DNA of 30,000 bases, taken from contig CAUYUJ010008080.1 of assembly GCA_963575745.1 (NCBI GenBank), positions 465,459 through 495,458 on the forward strand, read 5' to 3'. Shown piece by piece: positions 16,437 to 25,309 of this stretch. The position numbers and the translations under genes were made by a program. This DNA is from Prorocentrum cordatum (lineage: Eukaryota > Sar > Dinophyceae > Prorocentrales > Prorocentraceae). The notes beneath the pieces were generated by a model, which did not search any database, had not been told where the DNA came from, and saw only the letters and a list, made by a program, of their open reading frames with translations. The first letter of the stretch is position 1; each line of letters begins with the position of its first letter.

Positions 16437-16497
<61 letters not shown>

Positions 16498-16574
16498 CCA
16501 CCTTCATCATCACCATCTTCATCATCACCACCACCACCATCGTCACCACCACAACCACCATCACCACCACCACC

Positions 16575-16606
<32 letters not shown>

Positions 16607-16645
16607 CATCATCACCATCATCATCGTCATCATCATCACAGTCAA
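16330..16645. repeat. TCC tract followed by (ATC)n/(ACC)n
   Basis: TCC-rich 16333-16436, then pure ATC for about 20 copies (16438-16497), then mixed CAC/CAT triplets. Poly-Ser, poly-Ile and poly-Asp predictions here are repeat translations. Confidence 0.95.
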
Positions 16646-16679
16646 CCACCCCGCTGCAAATCTGGCGAACTAGGTCTGA

Positions 16680-16895
16680 AGAACTGGGCATGGAGAACCG
16701 GGCCTGGCGAACCGGGCCTGGCGAAGTGGGCCTCGCGAACCGGGCCTGGCGAACCGCGCCTGGCGAACTTGGCCTGGCGAGCGGGGTCTGGCGAACCGGG
16801 CCTAGCGAACAGGTCTCTGGCGATGGGCCTTGGCGAACCGGTCCTCTAGCGAACCGGTCCTCTGGCGAACCGGTCCTCGGCCAACTGGTCCTCTA
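16680..16895. repeat. 14-16 bp minisatellite, GGCGAACCGGGCCT
   Basis: About 14 units from GGCGAACCGGGCCT to GGCGAACCGGTCCTCT. Related, in reverse orientation, to 14660-14975. Confidence 0.9.
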
Positions 16896-17080
16896 GGGAG
16901 TGCTCTGCCCTGGGAACTACACCCAAGCTGAGAAAATGAACTTCACTCCAAGCGTGTTCTGAAAGAGAAGTCTAGGACCATATATACTCATACGACCGCC
17001 CTGCGGGCGCAAAGGAGGTTAGGGGGGGATTGAGATCAAATGCCCACCCTGACTGACCTCCAGCTTGTCACCTTGATCTC

Positions 17081-17170
17081 ATCTCTCTCTTTCTCTCCGT
17101 CTCTCTCTCTCTCTGTGTCTCTCTCTCTCTCTCTTTTGCCCTCTCGCTCTCTCTCTCTCTCTCCCTGTCT
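17081..17170. repeat. (CT)n microsatellite
   Basis: TCTCTC with GTCTGT interruptions. A second shorter tract lies at 17407-17455. Between them (17325-17395) is an ACAACCAYCRG-type short tandem repeat. Confidence 0.93.
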
Positions 17171-17287
17171 ATCAGAGTCTCCCTCCATCACAGTGATGAT
17201 CGCGATGGCGATGAAATCCCACTATCTACCTATCCGTCGACCGACCTATCTCGATCTCACTATCGACCTCAAAAGCAAAATGAGAAA

Positions 17288-17412
17288 GCCCGCCGCAGGC
17301 GCCGAAAGACGATTTGTTGTCGGACAACCACAGGACAACCATCGGCACAACCACCAGACAACCATCAGGACAATCACAAGACAACCATCGCATACTAGGT
17401 AATATCTGTCTC

Positions 17413-17443
<31 letters not shown>

Positions 17444-17912
17444 ATCTATCAGTCTCCCCCTCCACGACAATGATGGCAGTGACGATGGGTGATGGGCGCG
17501 GCGGTGCTGACAGCAGCGATGGCGGTGCCAACTATGATTCATATATTTTTGTCGCGCCCCACTTGAGTCACCACGGTGGCGGGATCAGATAAGCTGGATT
17601 GGATAAGAAAGCCCGCCGCAGGCGTCGACAAAAATGAGTTGATGGATTGGGTTGGGTTAGATGGATTGGATAAGGTAAGATGGGTTGGATTGGAAGAAAT
17701 GGATTGGATAAGGTAAGATGGATTGGATTGGCCCGCCGCAGGCGCAAAAACAAATGAATTGATGGATCGGGTTGGGTGGATTGGATTGGGTGGGATTAGA
17801 TAAGATGGGACAATATGGGTTGTATAAGATAATATGGATTGGATTGGACAAGATGGATTGGATACAATAAGATAAGCTGGATTAGATAAGAAAGCCCGCC
17901 GCAAGCGCCGAA
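17288..17912. repeat. GGATT-rich array punctuated by four GCCCGCCGCAGGCG motifs
   Basis: GCCCGCCGCARGCG occurs at 17288, 17611, 17731 and 17894. The last three are followed by a short A-rich stretch ending ATGARTT, and two of these by GATGG. Between them run degenerate GGATTGGATAAG/ATGG units. No coding or RNA signal. Confidence 0.8.
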
Positions 17913-17954
17913 CAAAAATGAATTATGAAATTAGCGACATGCGTTACCGCCGGG

Positions 17955-18125
17955 ACGCCCGGGACACCCAGACACCGCCAAGCCCAACTGGGACACCTCC
18001 CGGCCACCGGCGGACGGGAAACGGACTTCCGCTCCTACCGACACCCAAGACCCAGGACACCGCCCGGCCCAACTGGGACACCTCCCAGCCACCGGCGGAC
18101 GGGAACAGACTTTCGCTCCTACTTC
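17955..18125. repeat. 85-bp tandem duplication
   Basis: CCCAACTGGGACACCTCCC and GCCACCGGCGGACGGGAA recur with an 85-base offset (17983 and 18068). Confidence 0.85.
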
Positions 18126-18222
18126 GGCCTAGCTACAGGAGGGTCACGCGCAGCTTCGCCTCGCCCGCACGCACGACACGAACACGAAAGCGTAACCGAT
18201 GTCCCGGTGGGGGGTCTCCGCT

Positions 18223-18360
18223 TCACTGCGATCCCACCCCCCAACCTCCGACGACCTCCACGGAAACAAAGAGCTCCAAGAAAACGTCCAGGGTCCAGTC
18301 CATAATCTTGCTTCTCTTGAACGACAGCTGGCGTCCATGAAACTTGATGTTCTTTCCGAA
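18223..18360 (-). CDS. Probable exon, unknown product (about 40 residues)
   Basis: The minus-strand frame reads FGKNIKFHGRQLSFKRSKIM, then DWTLDVFLELFVSVEVVGG. Codon use is strongly biased (AAC ATC AAG TTT, CGC CAG CTG TCG TTC AAG) and a hydrophobic stretch follows a basic one. A TGA closes the frame at 18225-18223. A donor inside (GGAG|GTTGGG) is equally possible. Upstream in frame is a TGA near 18378, so an acceptor must lie between; GGAAAG|AAC is the only AG. The pattern loosely recalls a membrane-channel segment, but that is only an impression. Confidence 0.4.
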   Translation of the reverse strand, partial: FGKNIKFHGRQLSFKRSKIMDWTLDVFLELFVSVEVVGGWGVGSQ

Positions 18361-18689
18361 GGTTAATGGTGGGTGTCATTGCGGCGGGTTCACATCGCGA
18401 TGGCGATGGCGTTGACTCCTGACTCCGCGAGAGACGTTCAGCCTCGAACGATCGCGGCTTTCTGGTACCGCGGCTCGTTCGATGCTGGCCGACTCTGGGC
18501 AACTGGCGGTGTACAACCTTGCACGCCCACGATGGGGTCGCCGCCGCGTCGAAGCGGCGCGAAACTGCCGAGGGAAGGACGGGGGCTGCTTGTCACAGGG
18601 AAGCTGGAAACGGTGGGGATCTTCGCATTCTCACCTTTTTGGGCTCCCGTGGGCGTTAGGACCCAAAACAGCCTAAGAGGACCCCTGGA

Positions 18690-18805
18690 CGGTCCAAGAC
18701 GGCCTCAGGACGGCCCCCAGAGACTCCCCGCGGCCCAAGAGGGCCTTGACAAAGCCAAACAAGGCACAACGGCCCAAGAGGGCCCCACGGGACCTTTGAA
18801 ATTAC
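18690..18805. repeat. CCCAAGAGGCC-type cluster 3 (small)
   Basis: GGCCCAAGAGGGCC units and relatives, without the tail seen in clusters 1 and 2. The stretch 18380-18690 before it has open frames on both strands but no splice-site support. Confidence 0.65.
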
Positions 18806-18840
18806 CCCGCAAGGGGATCAAGACAAGCCCCTTATACGGC

Positions 18841-19160
18841 TCCTCCCTCCTCCTCCTCCTCATCATCATCCGCATCATCACCATCTCACCATCATCACCA
18901 CCATCCTCGTCCTCGCAGTCCTGCTCTTCCTCGTCATCATTATCAGCATTACCACCACCGCAATCGTCATCATCACCACCACCACCATCACCATCATCCT
19001 CATCATCAGCATCGTCATCGTCATCGTCATCCTCATCATCGTCATCGTCATCATCATGATCATCATCACCATCAAGTCGTCGTCATCGCCATCATCATCA
19101 TCACCATCATCAACACCGTCATCATGCTCAGCATCATCACTGCATTCATCACCATCAAAT
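18841..19160. repeat. TCC/ATC microsatellite block
   Basis: Short TCC run, then CATCAT/CACCATCATCGTC variants to 19160. It abuts the left copy of the segmental duplication. Confidence 0.93.
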
Positions 19161-19189
19161 TACGCATCCCACTCTGCTACCATACTTAC

Positions 19190-19735
19190 ACAGGACAAAA
19201 GATTTTCCTCTTGAGGTGACAATGGCCATGAGGAGTTCGCGAGACAACGTCGGCGCCGCCGAACGGACGGCGACCAGACGAGCTGTTTGCAGCAACCGGG
19301 GGGAGAGGGAAGTATGCATTCATGTTGAATAGAGCCGCCCGCGCGGGGAGTTGATGGGAGTGCGCGAGACGACGCAGGGCCCATCGTGGAAAACTGATTA
19401 CCGACCCCCCCTTCCCCCGTAGAATCTTAACACGGGCGGTTTGCGGGGTCCGCGGATCCGGTGTCTTCTGGTCCCCTGTTTTAATTTAGTGGTAGAAATT
19501 TTAAACAGGGTAGACATCGGATCCGCCGTGAAAACCAAGGTGGGGCGCGGATCTGGGACAATCCGAAATCGGAACCGCGCAGGCAGAAATCGGATCTACC
19601 GGAACACAAACCAAAACAAACATTGGATCCGCGCGAACTTCATTGGATCCGACGGCGGGTATCTCATACGCGACTGCTCAAGATTTCAAACCTTCGCTCC
19701 AGGCCCAAGAGGAAAAACTTTCGTCCTGGGAATGG
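19190..19735 (+). repeat. Segmental duplication, left copy
   Basis: Homologous to 20018-20563 with an offset of 828. Shared landmarks: TTTTCCTCTTGAGGTGA, ATGGCCATGAGGAGTTCGCG, CGGGCGGTTTGCGGGGTCCG and five or more GGATCYG words. Identity is high, with a few substitutions. Frames differ between copies, so I do not call a gene. Confidence 0.93.
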
Positions 19736-19739
19736 GCGT

Positions 19740-20012
19740 CTTGGCCTTCGGACATGTTGGTTGCCACGTTGCCCACACACCACACCTCACCTCAATTCCC
19801 CTGCAGCGTGCAGTCAGGAGTTCTCGTTCGAGACGTCCTGGCATGGGTCCGGAGACGCAGGGCCGAAACGCACTAGGCGTTTTCGCCTTCGGACATGTTG
19901 GTTGCCACGTTGCCCACACACCACACCTCCCCACAATTCCCCCGCAACGTGCAGTCAGGAGTTCCCGTTCGAGACGCTTCGCATGGGTCAGGAGACGCAG
20001 GGCCGAAACGCA
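19740..20012 (+). repeat. 141-bp tandem pair between the two segmental copies
   Basis: TTCGGACATGTTGGTTGCCA starts at 19747 and 19888 (period 141, or 47 codons). One plus frame stays open across both, giving FGHVGCHVAHTPHL twice. The end joins the right segmental copy without a gap. Confidence 0.92.
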
Positions 20013-20017
20013 CTTAC

Positions 20018-20563
20018 GCAGGACGAAGAATTTTCCTCTTGAGGTGAATATGGCCATGAGGAGTTCGCGAGACAACGTCGGCGCCGCCGAACGGACGGCG
20101 ACCGGACGTGCTGTTTGCAGCAACCAGGGGGAGAGGGAAGTATGTATTCAAGTTGAATAGAGACGCTCGCGCGGGAAGTTGATGGGAGTGCGCGAGACGA
20201 CGCAGGGCCCATCGTGGAAAACTGATTACCGACCCCCCCTTCCCCCGTAGAATCTTAACACGGGCGGTTTGCGGGGTCCGCAGATCCGATGTCTTCCGGT
20301 CCCCTGTTATATCTAATAATACAAATTTTTCACAGGGTAGAAATCGGATCCACCGTGAAAACCAAGGTGGGGCGCGGATCCGGGACAATCCGAAATCGGA
20401 ACCGCGCAGACAGAAATCGGATCTACCGAAACACAAACCAAAACAAAAATTGGATCCGCGCGAACTTCATTGGATCCGAAGGCGGGTATCTCATACGCGT
20501 CTGCTCAAGACTTCAAACCTTCGCTCCGGGCCTAAGAGGAAAAAACTTTCGTCCTGGGGATGT
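20018..20563 (+). repeat. Segmental duplication, right copy
   Basis: See the left copy at 19190. Its right end at about 20563 runs straight into TCC and CATCGT repeats, as the left copy's start abuts an ATC block. Confidence 0.93.
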
Positions 20564-20577
20564 AACAATGTCACGTC

Positions 20578-20641
20578 TCAGGTTCTTTCCTCCTCTTCCT
20601 CCTCCTCCACCTCCTCCTCTTCGTTATGTCACCGTCATCGC

Positions 20642-20702
<61 letters not shown>

Positions 20703-20743
20703 ATACTCATCAGCATCACCATCACCATCATCATCACCATCAC

Positions 20744-20786
<43 letters not shown>

Positions 20787-21072
20787 ATCAACAGCCGCGT
20801 CATCACCACCACAACCATCATCATCATTCGCATCATCATCCTCCTCCACCACCACCATCATCATCACTACGACCACCATCACCACCACTACCATCTGCAT
20901 CATCATCACACCCACCACCATCACCATCACCATCACCACCACCACCATCATCATCAGCATCAACATCATCAACACAATCATCCTCATCAGCAACATCATC
21001 ATCATTACCAGCATCATCATCAGCATCATCATCACCACCATCGTGATCGTCATCGTCATCGTCATTCTCATT
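20578..21072. repeat. TCC then CATCGT/CATCAC microsatellite block
   Basis: TCC 20578-20622, a GTCATC hexamer run of about ten copies (20644-20702), then mixed CAT/CAC/CAG triplets to 21072. Poly-His and poly-Met frames are artefacts. Confidence 0.94.
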
Positions 21073-21073
21073 T

Positions 21074-21319
21074 TCATCGCTTCGGGGAGCTGCCAACGAA
21101 AAGATGGGTCTGGCACGGTGGCGAGGCTTGCCGCAGGCAGTAGGGTAAGGGCACATCCTTCATCGACTCCGAGTTTCGCAGGTTGGCGCAGGGCTCTGCG
21201 GCCCCGTCGGGACAACCGAAGTTATCGTGGAGCACCCTTCGGCATGCCAGTTCCTTGTTCGGTGTGCTTACTCTACCTCCGATGCCACACAATTTCTCGT
21301 ACCCCCCCCCCAGCGACAC
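21074..21319 (-). CDS. Coding candidate, cysteine-rich, unknown product (~81 residues)
   Basis: The minus frame ends with TGA at 21074 and reads YEKLCGIGGRVSTPNKELAC, RRVLHDNFGCPDGAAEPCAN, MKDVPLPYCLRQASPPCQTH, ending LFVGSSPKR. Third positions are mostly G/C and the composition is balanced (seven Cys, few repeats), which is rare in this window. The 5' end is a G-run; no acceptor is clear. GGAG|GTAGAGTAAG inside could be a donor. No family recognised. Confidence 0.4.
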   Translation of the reverse strand: MSLGGGYEKLCGIGGRVSTPNKELACRRVLHDNFGCPDGAAEPCANLRNSESMKDVPLPYCLRQASPPCQTHLFVGSSPKR

Positions 21320-21356
21320 GTGGGCCCTCAGGCTCGGGACCCTTTCCCTGGACTAG

Positions 21357-21899
21357 TTGTGGTTCGTCGTGGGCTGCTTCTGCGGGCCCCAAGAGGGCCC
21401 GAACATGCAAGCCTGGGCGCCGACGCAGCCCAGCAACGCACTTTGTGCCTTGTCTCACGATGCCGGCATCCCCCTCCTCCCCCTCCTGCCCCTCCAGAGC
21501 GAACCTCCTGGGCGTAAAGGGTCGCATCCTGACGAGGAGTTCGACGAACATCCAGCCGTGGGAACGACTCCAGAGCGCGAGAATCCCCACCAACCACTAG
21601 AATCTCCACCCCGCCTGGCAGCGACGCTGGCCAGGCGAGGCCAAAGGGGGCCACCACCAGAGGAGGCGCCGCCTCTGGGAGGAGAAGGACCCGCCAGGAC
21701 CCCCCAGACCTGCCAGAGCCTCCCAAAACGCCTCCACATCGCCTGCACAACTCTCTCGATCCTCGAACCTCGATCTCCAGGAAGAGGTGGCGACCCCCCA
21801 AAGCGGCGACCGCCTTTGGCACTGCTGCCTGAGCAGCGCTGGATGCCTGTGCCCATCAGCACAGGGCCGGGGCCGCAGCGAGGGTCTGGACAAGCCTAA
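21357..21899 (+). CDS. Open frame of 180 codons, doubtful gene
   Basis: Includes NMQAWAPTQPSNALCALSHD, SHPDEEFDEHPAVGTTPERE, TCQSLPKRLHIACTTLSILE and ends GPQRGSGQA. Codons are GC-ending, but the minus strand is also open for most of the length (VEILVVGGDSRALESFPRL). The region is full of small GC hairpins (GCCTGGC...GCCAGGC; CCAGAGG...CCTCTGG; CAAAGCGG...CCGCCTTTG). Either strand, or neither, may be coding. Confidence 0.3.
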   Translation: MWFVVGCFCGPQEGPNMQAWAPTQPSNALCALSHDAGIPLLPLLPLQSEPPGRKGSHPDEEFDEHPAVGTTPERENPHQPLESPPRLAATLARRGQRGPPPEEAPPLGGEGPARTPQTCQSLPKRLHIACTTLSILEPRSPGRGGDPPKRRPPLALLPEQRWMPVPISTGPGPQRGSGQA

Positions 21900-22228
21900 C
21901 CATCCTGACCAACACCAGGGAAACCTTGGCATCGCTGGCAGATCTACCCCCTCTGGGTGGGGATGGGGGCCGTTTCCCTAGGACTTCGCAGCACTTACTG
22001 ACGCGGGTGATAGGAGGGATCCGGCTCAGGGGGAAAGTATCGACCTGGAATCGGCGAAATTGACGATAGCCCCTGATAGCGAATCTGGACCTTCCTGGAC
22101 TGGGTGGGCTATCGGGCCCCAATGGGCGATCAAAGGGCGAATGGGGGTCGATGCGCACCCCACTGAGCCTGTCCCCCCCCAGCGTTCCTCCTGAAACATC
22201 TATCCCCAATCAGAGGGGGCAGACGGCT

Positions 22229-22386
22229 CCTTCAGGTAGTCCTGGCTGGCCTCAACAGACCCTCGACTAGCCTGGGGCGGTCTCCACACCCCAATCTTGG
22301 GGCGTCGCCGGAGAAGCCGCCAGGGTACTGAGACCGCCCTGGGTTACTCGGGGGTCTGCTGAGGCCAGCTAGGACTACCTGAGGGC
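22229..22386. repeat. 158-bp foldback element with ~55-bp arms
   Basis: The left arm (CTTCAGGTAGTCCTGGCTGG, CCTCAACAGACC, GGGGCGGTCTC) pairs with the right arm (GAGACCGCCC, GGTCTGCTGAGGCCAGCTAG, GACTACCTGAGG) at roughly 85%. The centre has CCCCAA TC TTGGGG (22289-22302). It is unrelated in sequence to the F family. The stretch 21900-22228 before it shows no gene. Confidence 0.88.
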
Positions 22387-22569
22387 CTGAGGGGCTGCCT
22401 GCGCGTAGCCCGAAGCCCTCCCAACCCTTGGGATGGCTCTGGCAATCTCGTGGGAGGCCTTCTTGAGTTGCAGGGTCCAGAACTGGCACTCGTTCCTCGA
22501 CGCGCACTCGCGAGCGCAGTCCTCCGCGCCGGCGGGGTCTCTGGGACCGGGAGCCATCCGATCCCATGG

Positions 22570-23003
22570 GCGTAGAGAGGAGGAGGGGGGAGAAGGGAGG
22601 AGGAGGGACGAGGAGGAGGGGGAGGAGGAGGATGAGGAGGATGAGGAGGCAGAGGAGGAGGAGGAAGAGCAGAAGGAGGAGGAGGAGGAGGAGCAGGAGG
22701 AGGGAGAGGAGGAGGGAGAAGAAGAGGAGGAGGAGGAGGAGGAGGATGAGGATGGGGGGGAGGAGGGAGGAGGGGCGGAGGAGGAGGCTGAGGAGGAGGA
22801 GGAGGAGAAAGAAGAGGAGGAGGAGGAGGAGGAAAAGGAGGAGAAGGAAAGGAAGAGGAGGAGGAAACGGAGGGGGAGGAGGAGGCGGAGGAGGAAACGG
22901 AGGAGGAGGAGGAAACGGAGGAGGAGGAGGAGGAAGAGAAGGAGGAGGAAGAGCAGGAGGAGGACGAGAATGAGGAGGAAGAGGCGGATCAAGAGGAGGA
23001 GGT
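22570..23003. repeat. Long interrupted (GGA)n tract
   Basis: About 430 bases of almost pure purine with GAA, GAT and ACG interruptions. It is the longest purine strand asymmetry in the window and could form triplex DNA. Read on the minus strand it is a long pyrimidine run just downstream of the exon-like repeat at 23008. Confidence 0.95.
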
Positions 23004-23007
23004 TCAC

Positions 23008-23121
23008 CCGCCCGTTATTTTCAGAGCTGTGATCTCTGTCGTCCGCATGTGTGTGATACCAAATCGAAAGCGACGAGCCGCCGGCGGCAGCGATCGGAGA
23101 CAACTGAAACCACCAACTCTG
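23008..23121 (-). CDS. Duplicated exon-like unit, copy B
   Basis: The minus frame reads QSWWFQLSPIAAAGGSSLSI, then WYHTHADDRDHSSENNGR, and ends at a possible donor CGG|GTGAAC. It is homologous to copy A (23267-23386). Across the core from QLSPIAAAGGSSLSI the three differences are all synonymous, and the only length change is six bases. Product unknown. Confidence 0.35.
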
Positions 23122-23266
23122 CCGCTCAAGCCTGTGCTTGCGGCCCGCCGTGAGCAAGGGCGGGAAGTCGAGCATCAGAGAGACAGGGCGGGAAACTTGA
23201 GCGAGATGAAACGGACTCTGTGCTGCACCCCCTACACGTTCGCAGAACACGTCGGAAGTTCCCCAC

Positions 23267-23386
23267 CCGTCCTCGATTTCCAGGGCTGTGATATTTGTCA
23301 TCCGCATGTGTGTGTGTGTGAAACCCAATCGAGAGCGACGAGCCGCCAGCGGCAGCGATCGGAGACAGCTGACACCAACAGCTTTG
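23267..23386 (-). CDS. Duplicated exon-like unit, copy A
   Basis: The minus frame reads QSCWCQLSPIAAAGGSSLSI, then GFHTHTHADDKYHSPGNRGR, followed by a possible donor CGG|GTGGGG. Upstream in the same frame is VDVLRRTDCDLWTLDVW, preceded by CCCTATCCCAACAG, a fair acceptor. This would make the exon about 23267-23435. It has one extra HT pair compared with copy B. Confidence 0.4.
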
Positions 23387-23432
23387 CCAGACGTCGAGCG
23401 TCCAAAGATCGCAATCGGTTCTGCGGAGCACG

Positions 23433-23591
23433 TCAACTGTTGGGATAGGGAGGGCGGAACGGGAACGAGTGGAGATTCTGCCTGAAGACACAATCAAAAG
23501 CGGCATCAACGAGTAAATCGGCCATCGCATTACACAGAACGTTGGGGTATGCGGCGGCGCGAGCAAGCAGTCCAGTGAACACCGAGGCCAT
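23433..23591 (-). CDS. Small ORF or first exon, 52 residues
   Basis: ATG at 23591 follows a T-rich stretch (TTTTGATTG, T10, GTTTT) and opens MASVFTGLLARAAAYPNVLC, NAMADLLVDAAFDCVFRQNL, ending in a proline-rich tail at TGA 23435. Composition is balanced and hydrophobic, with no repeat behind it. A donor (GATT|GTGTCT) would join it in phase to the frame leading into copy A, so it may be the start of that gene. No homologue recognised. Confidence 0.4.
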   Translation of the reverse strand: MASVFTGLLARAAAYPNVLCNAMADLLVDAAFDCVFRQNLHSFPFRPPYPNS

Positions 23592-23901
23592 AAAACAAAA
23601 AAAAAACAATCAAAAAAAACAGAGAACGTGCGTATCCCTCTGATGGGGCGACAACGCTTTGAAAAGGTCCGAAACCCTGGGCCAAACAAAAACTCGAAAC
23701 CTGGTCGGTTTGGACCACGGGGCTCCCCAGCCACAGTAGTTAGTAATTAAATATCGCTTTCCAATCCAACGTAAAACACGACGTGCGGAGTCCACTTGCC
23801 ACATGCAGAATGAGTGTGGGTTCCCCTATAACGAAGGAGCACGCATATGTTGACAAGCTTTAAGTTTCCGAATAGACAACTGTAGTATTCGATTGCCCTC
23901 G

Positions 23902-24233
23902 TCAACCACGGCTTGCAAGGAGGGGAGGAGCGAGGGGGGGCCAAGGGGATGGGCACTGCTTCGGGTGGCGTTGTGGCCACCACGAGCAATGGCGAAGCTC
24001 TTGCAGGGTACCCCCAGCAAGGATCCCAAACCACTTGTCACTCCTGATCGTTCGAATCACAAGACGCAGGACAGTGGGCCTAAGGAGATCCCCATCGTGG
24101 GCCTTGCAACACATCAAAACAAACCATGATAAACCTTTCTTTCTCAAAACTTCCGAGAAATGTTCAGACCCCGAGGATACCTCAATACAATGTCTGGTAC
24201 GCTGATCATGGGACTCCGCGAAAATGTGTGAAC
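23902..24233 (-). CDS. Weak coding candidate next to the 83-bp element
   Basis: The minus frame reads ESHDQRTRHCIEVSSGSEHF, SEVLRKKGLSWFVLMCCKAH, LLRPTVLRLVIRTIRSDKWF. Composition is protein-like, but codons are not strongly biased and the frame begins inside the repeat. The A-rich stretch 23592-23890 next to it holds no gene. Confidence 0.25.
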
Positions 24234-24237
24234 CAAT

Positions 24238-24646
24238 GTGCGCGGCGCTAAAACGAGAACCACATGTTGAAACATAATCGCCCTCAATCCGTGAAGCTCT
24301 GCACTTGTTTATGTTTAGAACGAATGTGCGCGGCGCTAAGGCCAGAACCACGTTTTGAAAACGGGTTATCCTCAATCCGTGAAGCTCTTGCAAATGTTTA
24401 GAACGAAAGTGCGCAACGTTAAGGCGAGAGCCACATGTTTAAACGGGTTATCCTCAATGCGTGGCACTCTTGCAAATGTTTAGGGCGAATGTGCGCAACG
24501 CTATGGCGGGAGCTACATATGAAAACTACCCGCCCTCCATCTGCGAAGTTGCTGCCGATCTTTAAGCTTCAGAATCATAGCTGGTGAGGAAGCCTCAGGC
24601 GAAACGCACGGCCCGTTCTGAAAACTGGTCTCGGAGTGCGACAGGG
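24238..24646 (+). repeat. 83-bp tandem element, copy 3 (four units plus tail)
   Basis: Units start at 24238, 24326, 24409 and 24491 (spacing 88, 83, 82; the first carries a short insertion near TTTATGTTTAGAACGAA). The tail 24556-24646 (AAGCTTCAGAATCATAGCTG, GTGAGGAAGCCTCAGGCGAA, GGAGTGCGAC) is about 90% like that of copy 1. Confidence 0.93.
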
Positions 24647-24659
24647 ACAAAACATTTAG

Positions 24660-24905
24660 AAGGACAAATAATAGAGGCTGAAGAGGAGGAGGAGGAGGAG
24701 GAGGAGGAGGAGGAGGAGGAGGAGGAGGAGGAGTGAGGAGAAGGAGCGAGGAGGAGGAGGGGGAGGAGGAGGAGGAGGAGGAGGAGGAGGAGGAGCAGGA
24801 GGAGGAGCGAGGAGAAGGAGGAGGAGCGAAGAGGAGCGAGGACGAGGATGGGCACGAGGACGAGGAGGAGGAGGAGGAGGAGGAGGAGACGGAGGATGAG
24901 GCGGA
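24660..24905. repeat. (GGA)n microsatellite
   Basis: Pure and interrupted GGA immediately downstream of the 83-bp element tail, as also seen after copy 2. Confidence 0.95.
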
Positions 24906-25050
24906 GGAGGAGACGGGCGCCAGAAGACGCGCCGTCAGGAGCCACGGCTGGAGGCCCCGAGGCCTCATGCCCCTCCTCCACGCCGTGCGCGCAGGGAGGG
25001 TCAGCAGCGACTCGGGAGGAGTCGAGCACGACGGGCTCCAGACGATTCGG
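24906..25050 (+). CDS. Possible exon ending at a consensus donor
   Basis: CGATTCGGCAG|GTGAGA is a textbook donor at 25050/25051. Two frames are open before it: APEDAPSGATAGGPEASCPS and GLMPLLHAVRAGRVSSDSGG. The 5' side is the GGA tract, so no acceptor can be placed. Confidence 0.2.
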
Positions 25051-25309
25051 CAGGTGAGAAGCTCAGCTGCCCCGATGTGCAGCATGCAACACGTAGCGTA
25101 TCCACACAGAGCTCAACACGTAGACCGAACACGCAAGTCTGGCGCGATGCCGTCGCCCAGACGTGGGCCGATGCGCCGAGTCAGCACGCAACGTGTTGAC
25201 ACGGACGTCTTGAGCACGTCACGTGTTGCGTCTCGAAACGGGCGTACAGGACAGCTAAGTTCGGCACGTGAGAAGGTGCGAGCGAAAACCCACTCGCTCC
25301 ACTCGTGAG

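Noticed and set aside
22375-23493. Minus-strand frame of 372 codons
   Set aside because: Its downstream half is a poly-Ser/Leu translation of the GGA tract. Only the upstream part, around 23008-23493, was kept as exon-like pieces.
24040-24060. tRNA-like GTTCGAATC box
   Set aside because: The bases on either side cannot form a T-stem, and no acceptor or D-arm is present nearby.
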